Shown here: positions 1-8,669 of the stretch, piece after piece | Position numbering within the stretch: the stretch's first letter is position 1 | Layout: every line of letters starts with the position of its first letter | DNA from: Paenibacillus silvisoli | GTDB taxonomy: Bacteria; Bacillota; Bacilli; Paenibacillales; Paenibacillaceae | NCBI RefSeq assembly: GCF_030866765.1 | Contig: NZ_CP133017.1 | Coordinates: 2,772,001 to 2,836,000, forward strand | Direction: 5' to 3' | DNA: 64,000 nucleotides | Notes under the pieces: model-generated | Seen by the model: only the letters and a program-made list of their open reading frames with translations | The model's database searches: none | Told to the model about the DNA's origin: nothing | Program-made: the position numbers and the translations under genes

Positions 1-213
1 AGGCCGAGCCGGGATCATGACGTGACCAGCGAGCAGCTGGAGGCGCTGCTCAGCATTTCCGATTTCGACGAAATGTTCGAGCAGGTGCCGGCATATCGGT
101 TTGCGCGATGGCTCGGTTTAACGCATTATGAATGGCAGTCTTACGAATATGTCGCGGGCGATTACGAGCAAGGCGTGGACTATATTTCGGAGCGCGGCGT
201 ATTGAAGGTTTAG
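1..213 (+). CDS. C-terminal end of an unidentified protein (5' truncated)
   Basis: The reading frame is open to the first base of the window, so this is the tail of a gene that starts upstream. About 71 codons are visible; a GTG at 22 could be read as a start, but it has no ribosome site and the upstream codons are open. The visible part is acidic and aromatic-rich (FARWLGLTHYEWQSYEY) and I do not recognise its family. It ends 149 bases before the Nudix gene, which has its own promoter, so the two need not share a transcript. Confidence 0.55.
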   Translation, partial: RPSRDHDVTSEQLEALLSISDFDEMFEQVPAYRFARWLGLTHYEWQSYEYVAGDYEQGVDYISERGVLKV

Positions 214-305
214 CAGGGGTCATGCAGGTTATGCAGGAGGTTGCACTGTCCGGTTCTAACGGGACGCTGCGATCTCCTTTTTATTTTCCAGCTTTTACAA
301 TATGC

Positions 306-314
306 TGTTATAAT
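306..314 (+). promoter_or_regulatory. Extended -10 promoter for the Nudix gene
   Basis: TGTTATAAT has the extended -10 form TG-N-TATAAT and lies about 49 bases before the proposed Nudix start. No good -35 box is seen at the usual distance, which is normal for extended -10 promoters. Confidence 0.5.
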
Positions 315-362
315 GGGAAAGGACTTTGAATTTCATAGGTACGATGAAAGCGAGGGATGGCG

Positions 363-800
363 ATGGATAAAGGAATCGATGCTTCCGGCATCGTGATTAT
401 CGATGAACAGAATCGGGTGCTGCTCGTTCGCCAAACGTACGGGAAGGAAAAATGGTCCATCCCCGGCGGCATGGTCGATGAAGGCGAATCGGCATGGGTC
501 GCGGCGGTACGAGAGTTGAAAGAGGAGGCGGGGATCTCCGTCAGCGGAGACATGGAGCTGTCAGGTCTCTACTTCCAGCCGCATAAAAATCGCTATATTT
601 ATACGTTTAAGGCCCGCGGTTATGAAGGCGTCATCCAAGTGGACAACGATGAAGTCGACCAGTACGGCTTTTTCCCGCTTGACGCGCTCCCTCGTCCGAT
701 CTCCAGCTTTACCGTTCAGCGGCTGACCGATGCCGTTCGGGAGAGCAAAACGATTTTTAAAGACGAAAGCTTGAACGATTATCATATTCTTTCTTCATAG
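363..800 (+). CDS. Nudix hydrolase
   Basis: Predicted Nudix pyrophosphohydrolase of about 145 residues, the usual single-domain length. The Nudix box is complete at residues 36-58: G-x5-E-x7-REL-x-EE-x-GI, with the metal-binding RELKEEAGI core. The family cleaves nucleoside diphosphates linked to another group; the substrate (oxidised nucleotide, NDP-sugar and so on) cannot be read from sequence. I chose ATG 363 over ATG 357 because GAGGG at 352-356 then sits six bases away. It is followed after 16 bases by the ABC transporter gene and may be cotranscribed with it. Confidence 0.85.
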   Translation: MDKGIDASGIVIIDEQNRVLLVRQTYGKEKWSIPGGMVDEGESAWVAAVRELKEEAGISVSGDMELSGLYFQPHKNRYIYTFKARGYEGVIQVDNDEVDQYGFFPLDALPRPISSFTVQRLTDAVRESKTIFKDESLNDYHILSS

Positions 801-816
801 CATTGGAGGAACTCGT

Positions 817-2583
817 TTGCACGAGCACAATCAGAAGCGAAGCGTTATCAGCCTCATCCGAAGAAAAGGCTTTACGCAATTTTTGCAGATTTGTAAGCGC
901 TATAAATGGATGTACGCGGCCGTCCTGGTCCTGCAATTAGGCGGAACGGGGGCCGCGCTCGTGCTGGCGGAGCTCATTCGGCGGCTGTTCGACGACGGTT
1001 CGCGGCTGACGCGGCCTGAGCTCGTCAGTCTGCTACTTGGCATTGCCGGCACGGTGATCGCGATCATGCTTTGCACGCTGGGCGCGCGGATTTGCAATCA
1101 AATCGTCAATACCAATATCGTGTTCCGCATGCGGCAAATCGTGCTGAACCAGCTGACCCATTTGTCGCTCAAATACCACGAGAGCAAGCACAGCGCCTAT
1201 ACGCAAAATATTTTGTACAACGAGCTGGAAGTGTTTAAGCATTTCGTCGTCTTTGACATGCTTCGCTTAATCTCGCTGCCGTTCTCGTTCCTGGCCGTCG
1301 GCGCGTACTTGTTTACCGTTCATCCGCTGCTTGGGGCGATCGCGGTGTCCGTCGGTCCGCTGCAGCTGCTCAGCAATTTGGTGATGCGCGGCGCGTACAA
1401 GAATCTCGTGAAGCAGCAGCAGGATAACGGCGGCGACGTGTTTTTCCATATGAACGAAACGCTGTCAGGCATTCGAGAGGTCAAAATGAATCAGCTGGAG
1501 CGCGCCGCCTACCGCCGCTTCGATCAAGTTTGCGCGGAGGGCATCCGGCTGTGGGTGTCGGTCGAGAAAATGGAGGCGGTGCGCGAATTCGTCCGGCTCG
1601 TGCCCGAGAAGCTTGGCTATATCATCGGCGTCTCCGTCGGCGCCGTTCTCATGGTGAACGGCCATATTGGGCCGGGGGCCATCGTCGCGTTCTTGACGCT
1701 GCTCGATAAGGTTAGCGAGCCGTTTATTAGCATTACCGCCATTATCAGCTCGCTCCAGCGCGTATCCGCAGGCGCGGAAAATTTGCTGGACGTGATGGAA
1801 ATGGAACAGGAACAGCAAGCCGATGGCATCGCGCTGCCATCGGAGCCGAGCGCCATTCGATTCGAAAATGTCTCCTTTGCCTATCAAGAGAACCGGCCGG
1901 TCCTCCAACAGATTACGTTCGAAATTCCGGCGGGCAAGTCCGTCGCCCTCGTCGGCCCGAGCGGAAGCGGGAAGAGCACGCTCGTTAAGCTGCTTTACCG
2001 GTTCTACGAACCGGACGGCGGTTCGATCAAGCTGAACGGCAGCCCGATCTCCGCGTATTCGCTCGCTTCTTTAAGGCAGCAGCTCGCAGCCGTCACGCAG
2101 GATGTTTATTTATTCGACGGAACGATTCGCGACAATATCGAGATCGGTTCCGCCGATGCGGAGCTGGACGAGGTGAGAAGGGCGGCGCTGGTTGCGCAAG
2201 CCTCTTTCGTCGAGGAGCTGCCGGAGGGGCTGGAGACGAAGGTAGGGGAGCGGGGCATCAAGCTGTCCCATGGCCAAAGGCAGCGGATCGGCATCGCGCG
2301 GGCGGCTTTGCGCCAGGCTTCGATCATTATATTGGACGAGCCGACCTCGGCGCTTGATGTGGAAACGGAAGCGATGTTCCAGCGCGATCTTCCGAAATGG
2401 GCCGGAAACGCGACGAAGATCATCATCGCGCATCGGCTGTCGACGATTCGCGACGCCGATTACGTCGTTTTCCTCGAGAACGGCCGCATTCAGGAGATGG
2501 GAACGCCGGCGGAGCTGCTCGCGGCGAAAGGACGCTTCTCTGACTTTTGGACGAAGCAGCAGATTCATGAGTTTGTCTATTGA
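817..2583 (+). CDS. ABC exporter, fused membrane and ATPase domains
   Basis: Half-transporter of 588 residues with an N-terminal six-helix transmembrane domain (about 25-310) and a C-terminal nucleotide-binding domain (about 340-580). Walker A GPSGSGKST is at 380-388, the signature is LSHGQ near 483 (a usual variant of LSGGQ), followed by Walker B ILDEPTSALD and the H-loop IIAHRLS. This architecture acts as a dimer in the membrane exporting lipids, peptides or drugs; the substrate is unknown. The start is TTG, supported by GGAGG at 805-809. It lies between a Nudix gene and a HAD phosphatase gene, all on one strand with short gaps. Confidence 0.88.
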   Translation: MHEHNQKRSVISLIRRKGFTQFLQICKRYKWMYAAVLVLQLGGTGAALVLAELIRRLFDDGSRLTRPELVSLLLGIAGTVIAIMLCTLGARICNQIVNTNIVFRMRQIVLNQLTHLSLKYHESKHSAYTQNILYNELEVFKHFVVFDMLRLISLPFSFLAVGAYLFTVHPLLGAIAVSVGPLQLLSNLVMRGAYKNLVKQQQDNGGDVFFHMNETLSGIREVKMNQLERAAYRRFDQVCAEGIRLWVSVEKMEAVREFVRLVPEKLGYIIGVSVGAVLMVNGHIGPGAIVAFLTLLDKVSEPFISITAIISSLQRVSAGAENLLDVMEMEQEQQADGIALPSEPSAIRFENVSFAYQENRPVLQQITFEIPAGKSVALVGPSGSGKSTLVKLLYRFYEPDGGSIKLNGSPISAYSLASLRQQLAAVTQDVYLFDGTIRDNIEIGSADAELDEVRRAALVAQASFVEELPEGLETKVGERGIKLSHGQRQRIGIARAALRQASIIILDEPTSALDVETEAMFQRDLPKWAGNATKIIIAHRLSTIRDADYVVFLENGRIQEMGTPAELLAAKGRFSDFWTKQQIHEFVY

Positions 2584-2601
2584 GAGGAGATGAGCTGACC
2601 C

Positions 2602-3267
2602 ATGACCATTCAAGCTGTGTTTTTCGATCTGTTTGAAACGCTGATCACGGAGTTTGAGAATGGCCGGCGCGTCTCGCGTCGCAGCTATGATTACCGAACG
2701 CTGCTTGGCATCGCGAACGAGGATTTTAAGGCGGAATGGGCTTTGCGGTCGGACAAGCGGATGAACGGGCATTTTGCGTCTTTCCGGGAGGTCGTCTCGG
2801 ACATTCTTGACGCCAAGGGGCTGCCGGTTGACGAGGAGGCGCTTGAATCTCTCTATCAGTCGCGGATACAAGAGAAGGTGCTTCCGTTTCAGCGCATTCA
2901 GCCGGACATCGTCGCCATGTTGGAACAATTGCGGGGGCGGGGCATTCGGATCGGCCTCATTAGCAATTGCACGGAGGAAGAGGTCACGGCTTGGCGGCAT
3001 TCATCGTTGGCGGGTTATTTCGACGACTGCGTTTTCTCGTTCGAGGTCAAATGCAGCAAGCCGGATGCTGGCATTTATCGGCTGGCTTGCGAGCGGCTGG
3101 AAGTGAAGCCGGAAGACTGCGCCTTCGTGGGCGACGGCGGCTCGAACGAATTGGACGGCGCGGACCGTGCCGGCATGCGCGTGTTTCATGCGTTTTGGTA
3201 CAATACGTATATTCAAAGCGAGTATTTGAAATTGGGAAGTCCGAAGGAGCTCTTGTTGCATCTTTGA
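2602..3267 (+). CDS. HAD-superfamily hydrolase
   Basis: Cytosolic phosphatase-type protein of 221 residues. All four HAD motifs are visible: the N-terminal FFDLFETL (nucleophile Asp9 with Asp-x-Phe-x-Thr), the LISNC motif II, the lysine in CSKPDAG, and the acidic motif FVGDGGSNELDGA. A helical cap insert follows motif I, as in the haloacid dehalogenase/phosphoglycolate phosphatase subgroup. The substrate is not predictable. AGGAGAT lies just before the ATG, 18 bases after the ABC gene stop, so translation from a common mRNA is likely. Confidence 0.85.
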   Translation: MTIQAVFFDLFETLITEFENGRRVSRRSYDYRTLLGIANEDFKAEWALRSDKRMNGHFASFREVVSDILDAKGLPVDEEALESLYQSRIQEKVLPFQRIQPDIVAMLEQLRGRGIRIGLISNCTEEEVTAWRHSSLAGYFDDCVFSFEVKCSKPDAGIYRLACERLEVKPEDCAFVGDGGSNELDGADRAGMRVFHAFWYNTYIQSEYLKLGSPKELLLHL

Positions 3268-3319
3268 AGTGAGAAATGCTAGCTCCGATAAAGCGGCTCA
3301 GAGGAGAGGGGGGTCTGAA

Positions 3320-3826
3320 ATGAACATTCGGTTGGCCTCTATCGATGATAGCGAAAGTATAGCCAGGGTTCATCTGGAGAGCTGGCAAAGCACGTACACA
3401 GGCATCGTTGCGGACGATTATTTAGCCGGTTTGACATTGGAAGGGCGAACCCGGAACTGGCTGTGGAATTTCAATCATCCGCAGCCGGATCAAATGACGT
3501 TCGTCGCCGAATCGGAGGATGGCCGTATCGTCGGCTTCATTTCGGGCGGGAAATGCCGGGAAGCGGATTGGGGCTGCGATGCGGAGGTGTATGCCGTTTA
3601 TTTGCTGAAGGAGGCGCAGGGACAGGGATACGGCCGACGCCTCTTCGTGGAAATAACCGCTGCATTGAAAGCCAAAGGCTATAGCTCGCTTATGCTCTGG
3701 GTGCTGCGGGACAATCCTTCGCTGCATTTCTACGAGAGAATGGGCGGCGCCGTTCTAGGAAGCAAAGAGATTCAGATCGGCGAGCAGCTGCTGATCGAAA
3801 CGGCGCTGGGTTGGAAAGAACTATAA
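3320..3826 (+). CDS. GNAT-family N-acetyltransferase
   Basis: Single GNAT domain of 168 residues. The acetyl-CoA pyrophosphate loop is EAQGQGYGRRLF (Q/R-x-x-G-x-G form), preceded by the AEVYAVYLL beta strand and followed by the LMLWVLRDNPSLHFYERMG motif B. The frame is open further upstream, but ATG 3320 follows a very purine-rich ribosome site (GAGGAGAGGGGGG at 3301-3313) and gives the normal N-terminus starting MNIRLAS. The acceptor substrate is unknown. Confidence 0.82.
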   Translation: MNIRLASIDDSESIARVHLESWQSTYTGIVADDYLAGLTLEGRTRNWLWNFNHPQPDQMTFVAESEDGRIVGFISGGKCREADWGCDAEVYAVYLLKEAQGQGYGRRLFVEITAALKAKGYSSLMLWVLRDNPSLHFYERMGGAVLGSKEIQIGEQLLIETALGWKEL

Positions 3827-3864
3827 GAAGCGGAACGACTACATTTACGATTGAGGAGCTGTTT

Positions 3865-4344
3865 ATGATGACTTACGCCATGATTGCCGAGCCTGGCAAG
3901 CAAGAGCTGTTTATTAGCTATATTTTCGATGCGCCGCAGGAGCTTGTGTATAAGACGTACACGAACCCGGAGACGATCTCCCAGTGGTGGGGACCGCGGA
4001 GCTTAACGACGACGGTTGACCGGATGGAAACGCGCAAAGGCGGCGTTTGGCGATTTGTGCAGCATGACGGCAGGGGGAACGAATTTGCGTTCAATGGCGT
4101 CTATCATGAGTGCGCGGCGCCGGAGCGTCTCGTTTATACGTTCGAATTCGAGGGAATGCCGGGACAAGCGGGACTCATTATCGTTAGTTTTGAAGAGTTG
4201 CCAGGCGGCCGGACGAAGCTGACGGAGCAATCGATCTTCCCATCGCTGGCGGCGCGCGACGGCGTTATCCAATCCGGCATGGAGGCCGGGGCCAAAGAGC
4301 TCATGGACCGGTTGGCGGAGCTGTTGGCGAAGCTTCAAGCGTAG
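3865..4344 (+). CDS. SRPBCC/AHSA1-domain protein
   Basis: About 159 residues matching the activator of Hsp90 ATPase 1-like (START/SRPBCC) fold: FDAPQELVYKTYTNPETISQ, then WWGPR, then the KLTEQ segment. Small hydrophobic-ligand-binding protein; such genes often have no known function. ATG 3865 was preferred over 3811 because GAGGAG at 3853-3858 lies six bases away and the earlier start would overlap the GNAT gene by 16 bases. Confidence 0.8.
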   Translation: MMTYAMIAEPGKQELFISYIFDAPQELVYKTYTNPETISQWWGPRSLTTTVDRMETRKGGVWRFVQHDGRGNEFAFNGVYHECAAPERLVYTFEFEGMPGQAGLIIVSFEELPGGRTKLTEQSIFPSLAARDGVIQSGMEAGAKELMDRLAELLAKLQA

Positions 4345-4361
4345 GAAAGGGGCACGGTAAG

Positions 4362-4940
4362 TTGCAATCCTTGATGATGAGAAGCGACGCAGCTTATACG
4401 CTGAACTACTTGATCTATATTCAAAATGCCTATTTGAACAAGCGCGAAAGCGATCAGGACGAGCGTTACCGATTTCCATACATGCCGAGCTTGGAGCTTG
4501 CATTTGCGGAGGAATTTGAAGCGAGCTTTGCGAAGGTTTGGAATGAGGCCGCCGCTCGAATTGCAGAACATTTTCTGAATGATTTAAAGCTGTTTACGAC
4601 GCATGAGAAGTTTGTTTATGAGCGCTTATTTGCCCAAAGCGAGCATAACTTGAAGGCGTATAACGACTTCTATCTGGCCTTTCGCGCATGGTGGGACAGC
4701 TATGCCGGAAGACTCGCGCTGGATCATACGTTTGATGCTCAGAAGATATATGCGGCTCTGTCCTCCGTCGTGAAAGCCGTGGGCAGCGAGCCGGTAAAGC
4801 CGTTCGAGGTCAGCATCGTTTATGACGCCCCGGTGCTAGGGAGCGAAGAGAGGCATTCATATTTCGCGGTCATGACGATTGCGGATGGATTTACTCGCGA
4901 GCATGAACTGGAGCGTCGGATAAAGAGCTGGTTCGAGTGA
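4362..4940 (+). CDS. Hypothetical protein
   Basis: A 192-residue protein with no domain I recognise. It is rich in aromatic and acidic residues and predicted mostly helical. No signal peptide or membrane helix is visible, so it is probably cytosolic. The start is uncertain: TTG 4362 follows GGAAAGGGG at 4345-4352; ATG 4374 and 4377 are alternatives. It sits 17 bases after the SRPBCC gene and 34 before fosB on the same strand, suggesting a shared transcript but giving no clue to function. Confidence 0.6.
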   Translation: MQSLMMRSDAAYTLNYLIYIQNAYLNKRESDQDERYRFPYMPSLELAFAEEFEASFAKVWNEAAARIAEHFLNDLKLFTTHEKFVYERLFAQSEHNLKAYNDFYLAFRAWWDSYAGRLALDHTFDAQKIYAALSSVVKAVGSEPVKPFEVSIVYDAPVLGSEERHSYFAVMTIADGFTREHELERRIKSWFE

Positions 4941-4974
4941 TTAATTCGTTTCCATAAGGGAGTTGCGTTGCGTT

Positions 4975-5397
4975 ATGCAGCTTGGACCTATCAACCATAT
5001 TTGTTTTTCGGTATCTAATTTGGGGCTGTCGGCAGCTTTCTATGAGCAGGTGTTCGACGCGAAGCTGCTTGTGACCGGCCGGTCGCTCGCTTATTTTGAC
5101 TTGAACGGGTTGTGGATCGCCTTGAACGAGGAGCGGGATATCCCGCGAAACGAGATTCAGCATTCCTATACGCATCTAGCGTTTACGATTGCGGAGTCGG
5201 AATTCGACGCTTGGCAGGACAAGCTGCGGCGGCTTGGCGTGAATGTGCTTCCGGGCCGATCGAGGGAAGCGGAGGATCGGAAATCGATTTATTTTACCGA
5301 CCCGGATGGGCACAAGTTCGAGCTGCACACCGGCACGCTGCGGGACCGAATGGAGCATTACCGACATACGAAGCCTCATATAAAATTCAATCGTTAG
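4975..5397 (+). CDS. fosB: Metallothiol transferase FosB (fosfomycin resistance)
   Basis: FosB proteins are metal-dependent transferases that inactivate fosfomycin by adding bacillithiol (or cysteine) to its epoxide. The 140-residue protein has the expected length and the family's signature stretches INHICFSVSNL, AYFDLNGLWIALNEE, SYTHLAF, IYFTDPDGHKFE. The metal ligands align as His8, His67 and Glu116. ATG 4975 matches the family N-terminus; TTG 4963 is an alternative that sits closer to the AAGGGAG ribosome site. The gene's end overlaps the end of the convergent VOC gene by 11 bases. Confidence 0.9.
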   Translation: MQLGPINHICFSVSNLGLSAAFYEQVFDAKLLVTGRSLAYFDLNGLWIALNEERDIPRNEIQHSYTHLAFTIAESEFDAWQDKLRRLGVNVLPGRSREAEDRKSIYFTDPDGHKFELHTGTLRDRMEHYRHTKPHIKFNR

Positions 5398-5779
5398 CGG
5401 ATGATTGCTGCTGTTCCATAAATTCCAACCGGTTGCCGAACGGATCGGCGACAAAGAAGCGAGTGACGCCTTCATCGGCCCGCGCCTCATCGTCGATGAC
5501 CCGGATTCCGCTGCGAAGCAAATGCTCCCGCAAGGCTGGAATGCCTCGGACGAGGAAGGCGGGGTGGGCTTTCGTCGCCGGCACAAAATCGCGCTGCACG
5601 CCGATGTGTACTTGATGCGCGCCGTATTGGAACCATACGCCTCCGCGTGCCAGCAGCGGCTCGGGCTTCGGAATTTCCGGCCAGCCGAGCACGCCCGCAT
5701 AGAAGCTGCGAGCGGCTTGTTCGCAGCCTTCCGGCGCTGCGAGCTGAATATGGTCGATCCCGTCGAAGTGAAATGGCAT
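5387..5779 (-). CDS. VOC-family (glyoxalase/dioxygenase-fold) protein
   Basis: Small cytosolic protein of about 130 residues with a vicinal-oxygen-chelate fold: FDGIDHIQLAAP (first metal histidine), a VHIGVQ strand, and FFVADPFGNRLEFME with the terminal metal glutamate. Function could be glyoxalase, dioxygenase or resistance type. The longer start at 5788 lies directly against the ribosome site AAGGAG, so ATG 5779, nine bases away, is more likely. Convergent with fosB, overlapping it by 11 bases. Confidence 0.75.
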   Translation of the reverse strand: MPFHFDGIDHIQLAAPEGCEQAARSFYAGVLGWPEIPKPEPLLARGGVWFQYGAHQVHIGVQRDFVPATKAHPAFLVRGIPALREHLLRSGIRVIDDEARADEGVTRFFVADPFGNRLEFMEQQQSSAND

Positions 5780-5827
5780 GGTGGTCATCTCCTTTGGATG
5801 GTTCGTGGTATGCGGGTGCTCAAACGC

Positions 5828-6010
5828 TAACGGTTGCTACGGAGGCTATTTCGCCTCCAAAGCCTGTTTTAAAATTGTAACGGTTGCCACGGAGGCTATT
5901 TGGTGATTTTGGCAGTGAATTGACTCGATTCGGGCCAAATAAGCGCTGTGGCAACCGTTAGCTTTCAAAAAGGGCTTTTTTTGTGCAAATAAGCGCTGTG
6001 GCAACCGTTG
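5828..6010. repeat. Repeat array A: two direct plus two inverted 23-bp units
   Basis: Four copies of one 23-bp unit (TAACGGTTGCCACGGAGG followed by CTATT, with variants). Units at 5828-5850 and 5878-5900 are in one orientation; 5938-5960 and 5988-6010 are inverted (AATAAGCGC then TGTGGCAACCGTTA). Starts are 50, 60 and 50 bp apart. The 27-bp spacers of the two arms are also partly complementary (AAAGCC...TTTT against AAAAAGGGCTTT), so the element can form one long hairpin with arms of about 73 bp. Array B at 11253 is a second copy. No coding potential is seen. Confidence 0.85.
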
Positions 6011-6270
6011 CTATGAACGTTTTTGTCAAACCTTCCGTATTCGCACCACCAAAACACTAGGCGCGGGAGCAAATAAGCGAGCGACGGTCGGCACGCTGCT
6101 ATCCGTGGGTTGGTTACCACATTCAATGCCTTCGTCAAGGAGAGCTGTTACCAGCTAGAAACGCACATTCGGTTGTACAACCTAGTGCAAACGGTTGCTC
6201 GTACATTCTCTCCTATACCTTCGTTTGCCCCCGGGCCTAATGTTCCGGTGGTTCTTCTTTTAACCCCTTT

Positions 6271-7075
6271 TTACCCTGCGTTTTGTTTTTCTGCAATTCG
6301 AGCGACAGCCCAAATAAAACCTGCTAGTTCTCGGGCAACAGCACCGATGGCAACATTCTTGTGTTTGTTTTTGCTAAAGATCAGTCGGCGGTACTTCGTA
6401 TGCAAGCGTTCCTGCGCTTTCCAAGATATGAGCTGTACGTCAGCAGGCAGGCCTTCCAACCGGCCCCGCGGCACAAGACCCAAGTATGCCATGAGCTGCG
6501 CAGGTGAGCGAAACCGTGCAATGTACCGATTTCGGCAGCAATGGTGATGGCAGTGAGACGGCCAACGCCGCGCAAGGATTGAAGGAGTTGAATGAGGGAG
6601 GCTTTTGCACCCGTCATTGCTTGCTCCAAAAGCGCGTTCTCCAACCGACTCATGCGCTGTTCAACTTCTTCAAGCGCGTGAAGCATTTCTCTAAACACGA
6701 TTTGCATCGCTTCGTGCTCGAAGGTCAGTGAAGCAAGCCATTCGCGATACTTCTTTGTCCAACGGCGTTTAATTGTCTCTGGCGGGTGGATCTGATGACG
6801 CAAGAGGAACTTGAGCATCCGTTGGCGGGCGCGGTGTGCATCCTCTTTCGCCGCTTCGCGGCAGCGAACGAGGTCCCGCAACGCTTCGTCATCGCGAGAA
6901 GGAACATGGACAGCGGTTAGTTCACCTGCACGAAAAAGGCGAGCAAGCTGCTCTGCGTCCCGCCGATCTGTTTCACATGGTCGCCAGGCCGAAGATCTCG
7001 CCCCGCATCTGCGATGGCTACAGAAATTTTTTCTTTTGATACATCTAAACCGACGAATTTTGTGACATACTGCAT
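6271..7075 (-). pseudogene. Decayed IS110-family transposase
   Basis: Remnant of an IS110/IS116/IS902-type transposase read right to left in at least three frames. The N-terminal piece (ATG at 7075) has GLDVSKEKISVAIADAG, the DEDD-type start with its first aspartate. A segment is then missing and a base is lost inside RPGDHVK, shifting to the frame carrying TDRRDAEQLARLFRAGEL. The helix-hairpin-helix part LLQSLRGVGRLTAITIAAEIG follows, then another frame break before AYLGLVPRG. A deletion there joins it to the C-terminal end RLEGLPADVQ...KNVAIGAVARELAGFIW. Several independent lesions make it non-functional. IS110 elements lack clear terminal inverted repeats, so the exact ends of the element cannot be set. 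Confidence 0.85.
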
Positions 7076-7204
7076 TAATAGACAGCCCCTTTGCTTTGTA
7101 GCTCTGAAAATGGATGTGATCTACTTCCATTCTTAACCTACGACCTGAAGCAAGTACGGGGCTGTTTTTACGTTCATCATAGCTAGCTTATTTATTACAC
7201 CTGA

Positions 7205-7232
7205 TATAAAAGCCCCCATATGCTGGGGGCTT
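7205..7232 (-). terminator. Intrinsic terminator of the sulfatase gene
   Basis: Hairpin AAGCCCCC-ATATGC-TGGGGGCTT just past the sulfatase stop. Read on the minus strand it is followed by TTTTAT. Confidence 0.7.
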
Positions 7233-7243
7233 CCCTGTTTTAT

Positions 7244-8656
7244 TTAGTGAAGCGGCTCGTCGCCGACGTCGCTCATCAATTGTTCCATTTCCTCCGTGAG
7301 CGCCTTCACGGTTTGCTCGTAGTCCGGCGAGCCGTACACATTGTTCAGCTCGTACGGGTCTTCGGCCAGGTCGAACAGCTCCCACTCCGGCGGCTTCGAT
7401 TCGTCGCGGGAATCCGTTGTGCCGAGCGCTTGCGCGTAGTAGTAAATGAGCTTGTACCGGTCCGTCCGCATGCCGTAATGCGAGTATACTTCATGATTGC
7501 CGTCAAGATGCATCCAATAGCGATAGTACATCGACGTTCTCCAGCCTTCCGGCGCTGCGCCTGCAAGCACCTCCCGGATGCTGTGCCCTTGCATCGTCTG
7601 CGGAATCGGATGATTCGCGTAGTCCAGAAACGTAGGCGCGAAGTCGACGTTCAAAATCATCGTGTCGCTGACGGAGCTCGCTTCAATCGCTCTCGGATAC
7701 CGGATCAAAAACGGCATGCGGAGCGACTCCTCGTACATAAACCGTTTATCGAACCAGCCGTGGTCGCCTAAGAAGAAGCCTTGGTCGGACGTGTAAATGA
7801 CGATCGTGTCGTTTGCCTCATCCTCTTCGTCGAGGTAGTCGAGCAGCCGGCCCACATTGTCATCGACCGAGGCGATGCAGCGCAGGTAGTCCTTGATATA
7901 ACGCTGGTATTTCCATTTTTTCTCCTGCTCCGGCGTCAGACCGGCTGGCGGTGCGCCTTTCGTATCCAGATCGTGCAAATCCTCGATGCGCATTTTCGCA
8001 TTGACGGCAGCCTGGGAACGGGTGGCATAATCATCGTTGAAGGTTTCCGGCTCCGGAATGTCGAAGTCTTCGTACAGGTGCATATGCTTCTCGTCCGGCT
8101 CCCAATGGCGATGCGGCGCTTTATGATGGCACATGAGCATGAACGGCCGATTTTTATCTCGGTTCTTCAGCCAGTCCAACGACTTGTCGGTTATGATATC
8201 GGTGACGTATCCGTTGAATTGCCGCGAAACGCCCATCTCGATCATGACCGGGTTGTGGTAATCGCCTTGATCGGGCAAAACGCTCCAGTAATCGAAGCCT
8301 GTAGGGTCGGCATGGCCTCCGTGGCCGAGATGCCATTTGCCGACGATCGCCGTTTGGTAGCCGTCTTGTTGGAGCAGCTTCGGGAAAGTAGTCTGGCGTC
8401 CGTCGAACGAGTCGCCGAGCGTTTTCACGCCGTTGATATGGTTGTATTGGCCTGTCAGGATGGCCGCGCGGCTTGGCGTACAGATGGAGTTCGTGCAAAA
8501 GCAGTTGTCAAACCGCATGCCGCCTTCGGCGATACGGTCAATATTCGGCGTTTCGTTGATTTTGCTTCCGTACGCGCTAATGGCGTGGGAAGCATGGTCA
8601 TCCGACATAATAAACAAAATATTCGGTCTCCTAGGGGTAGAAGCACTCATCGTCAT
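7244..8656 (-). CDS. Cys-type sulfatase
   Basis: Arylsulfatase/alkaline-phosphatase-superfamily enzyme of 470 residues. The modification motif CTPSR with Cys59 in NSICTPSRAAILTGQ must be oxidised to formylglycine for activity. Calcium-site residues (MSDDH, residues 17-21), GKWHLG and SDQGFFLGDHGW are present. No signal peptide is visible, suggesting cytosolic action on imported sulfated sugars or other sulfate esters. The second ATG at 8650 may be the true start, as AGGTG lies better placed before it. The divergent neighbour is a true formylglycine-generating enzyme, matching the need for maturation. The specific substrate cannot be told; the fucose and galactose region 30 kb away makes a sulfated glycan possible, but that is inference. 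Confidence 0.9.
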   Translation of the reverse strand: MTMSASTPRRPNILFIMSDDHASHAISAYGSKINETPNIDRIAEGGMRFDNCFCTNSICTPSRAAILTGQYNHINGVKTLGDSFDGRQTTFPKLLQQDGYQTAIVGKWHLGHGGHADPTGFDYWSVLPDQGDYHNPVMIEMGVSRQFNGYVTDIITDKSLDWLKNRDKNRPFMLMCHHKAPHRHWEPDEKHMHLYEDFDIPEPETFNDDYATRSQAAVNAKMRIEDLHDLDTKGAPPAGLTPEQEKKWKYQRYIKDYLRCIASVDDNVGRLLDYLDEEDEANDTIVIYTSDQGFFLGDHGWFDKRFMYEESLRMPFLIRYPRAIEASSVSDTMILNVDFAPTFLDYANHPIPQTMQGHSIREVLAGAAPEGWRTSMYYRYWMHLDGNHEVYSHYGMRTDRYKLIYYYAQALGTTDSRDESKPPEWELFDLAEDPYELNNVYGSPDYEQTVKALTEEMEQLMSDVGDEPLH

Positions 8657-8669
8657 TCACCTGTCCTTT

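Noticed and set aside
6110..6547. 145-codon plus-strand frame
   Set aside because: Runs opposite to the IS110 remnant, whose conserved protein stretches are on the minus strand.
7083..7166. CAGCCCCT/GGGGCTG pair as IS110 terminal inverted repeats
   Set aside because: IS110 elements normally lack such repeats, the pair lies on one side of the transposase only, and it is short enough to arise by chance.
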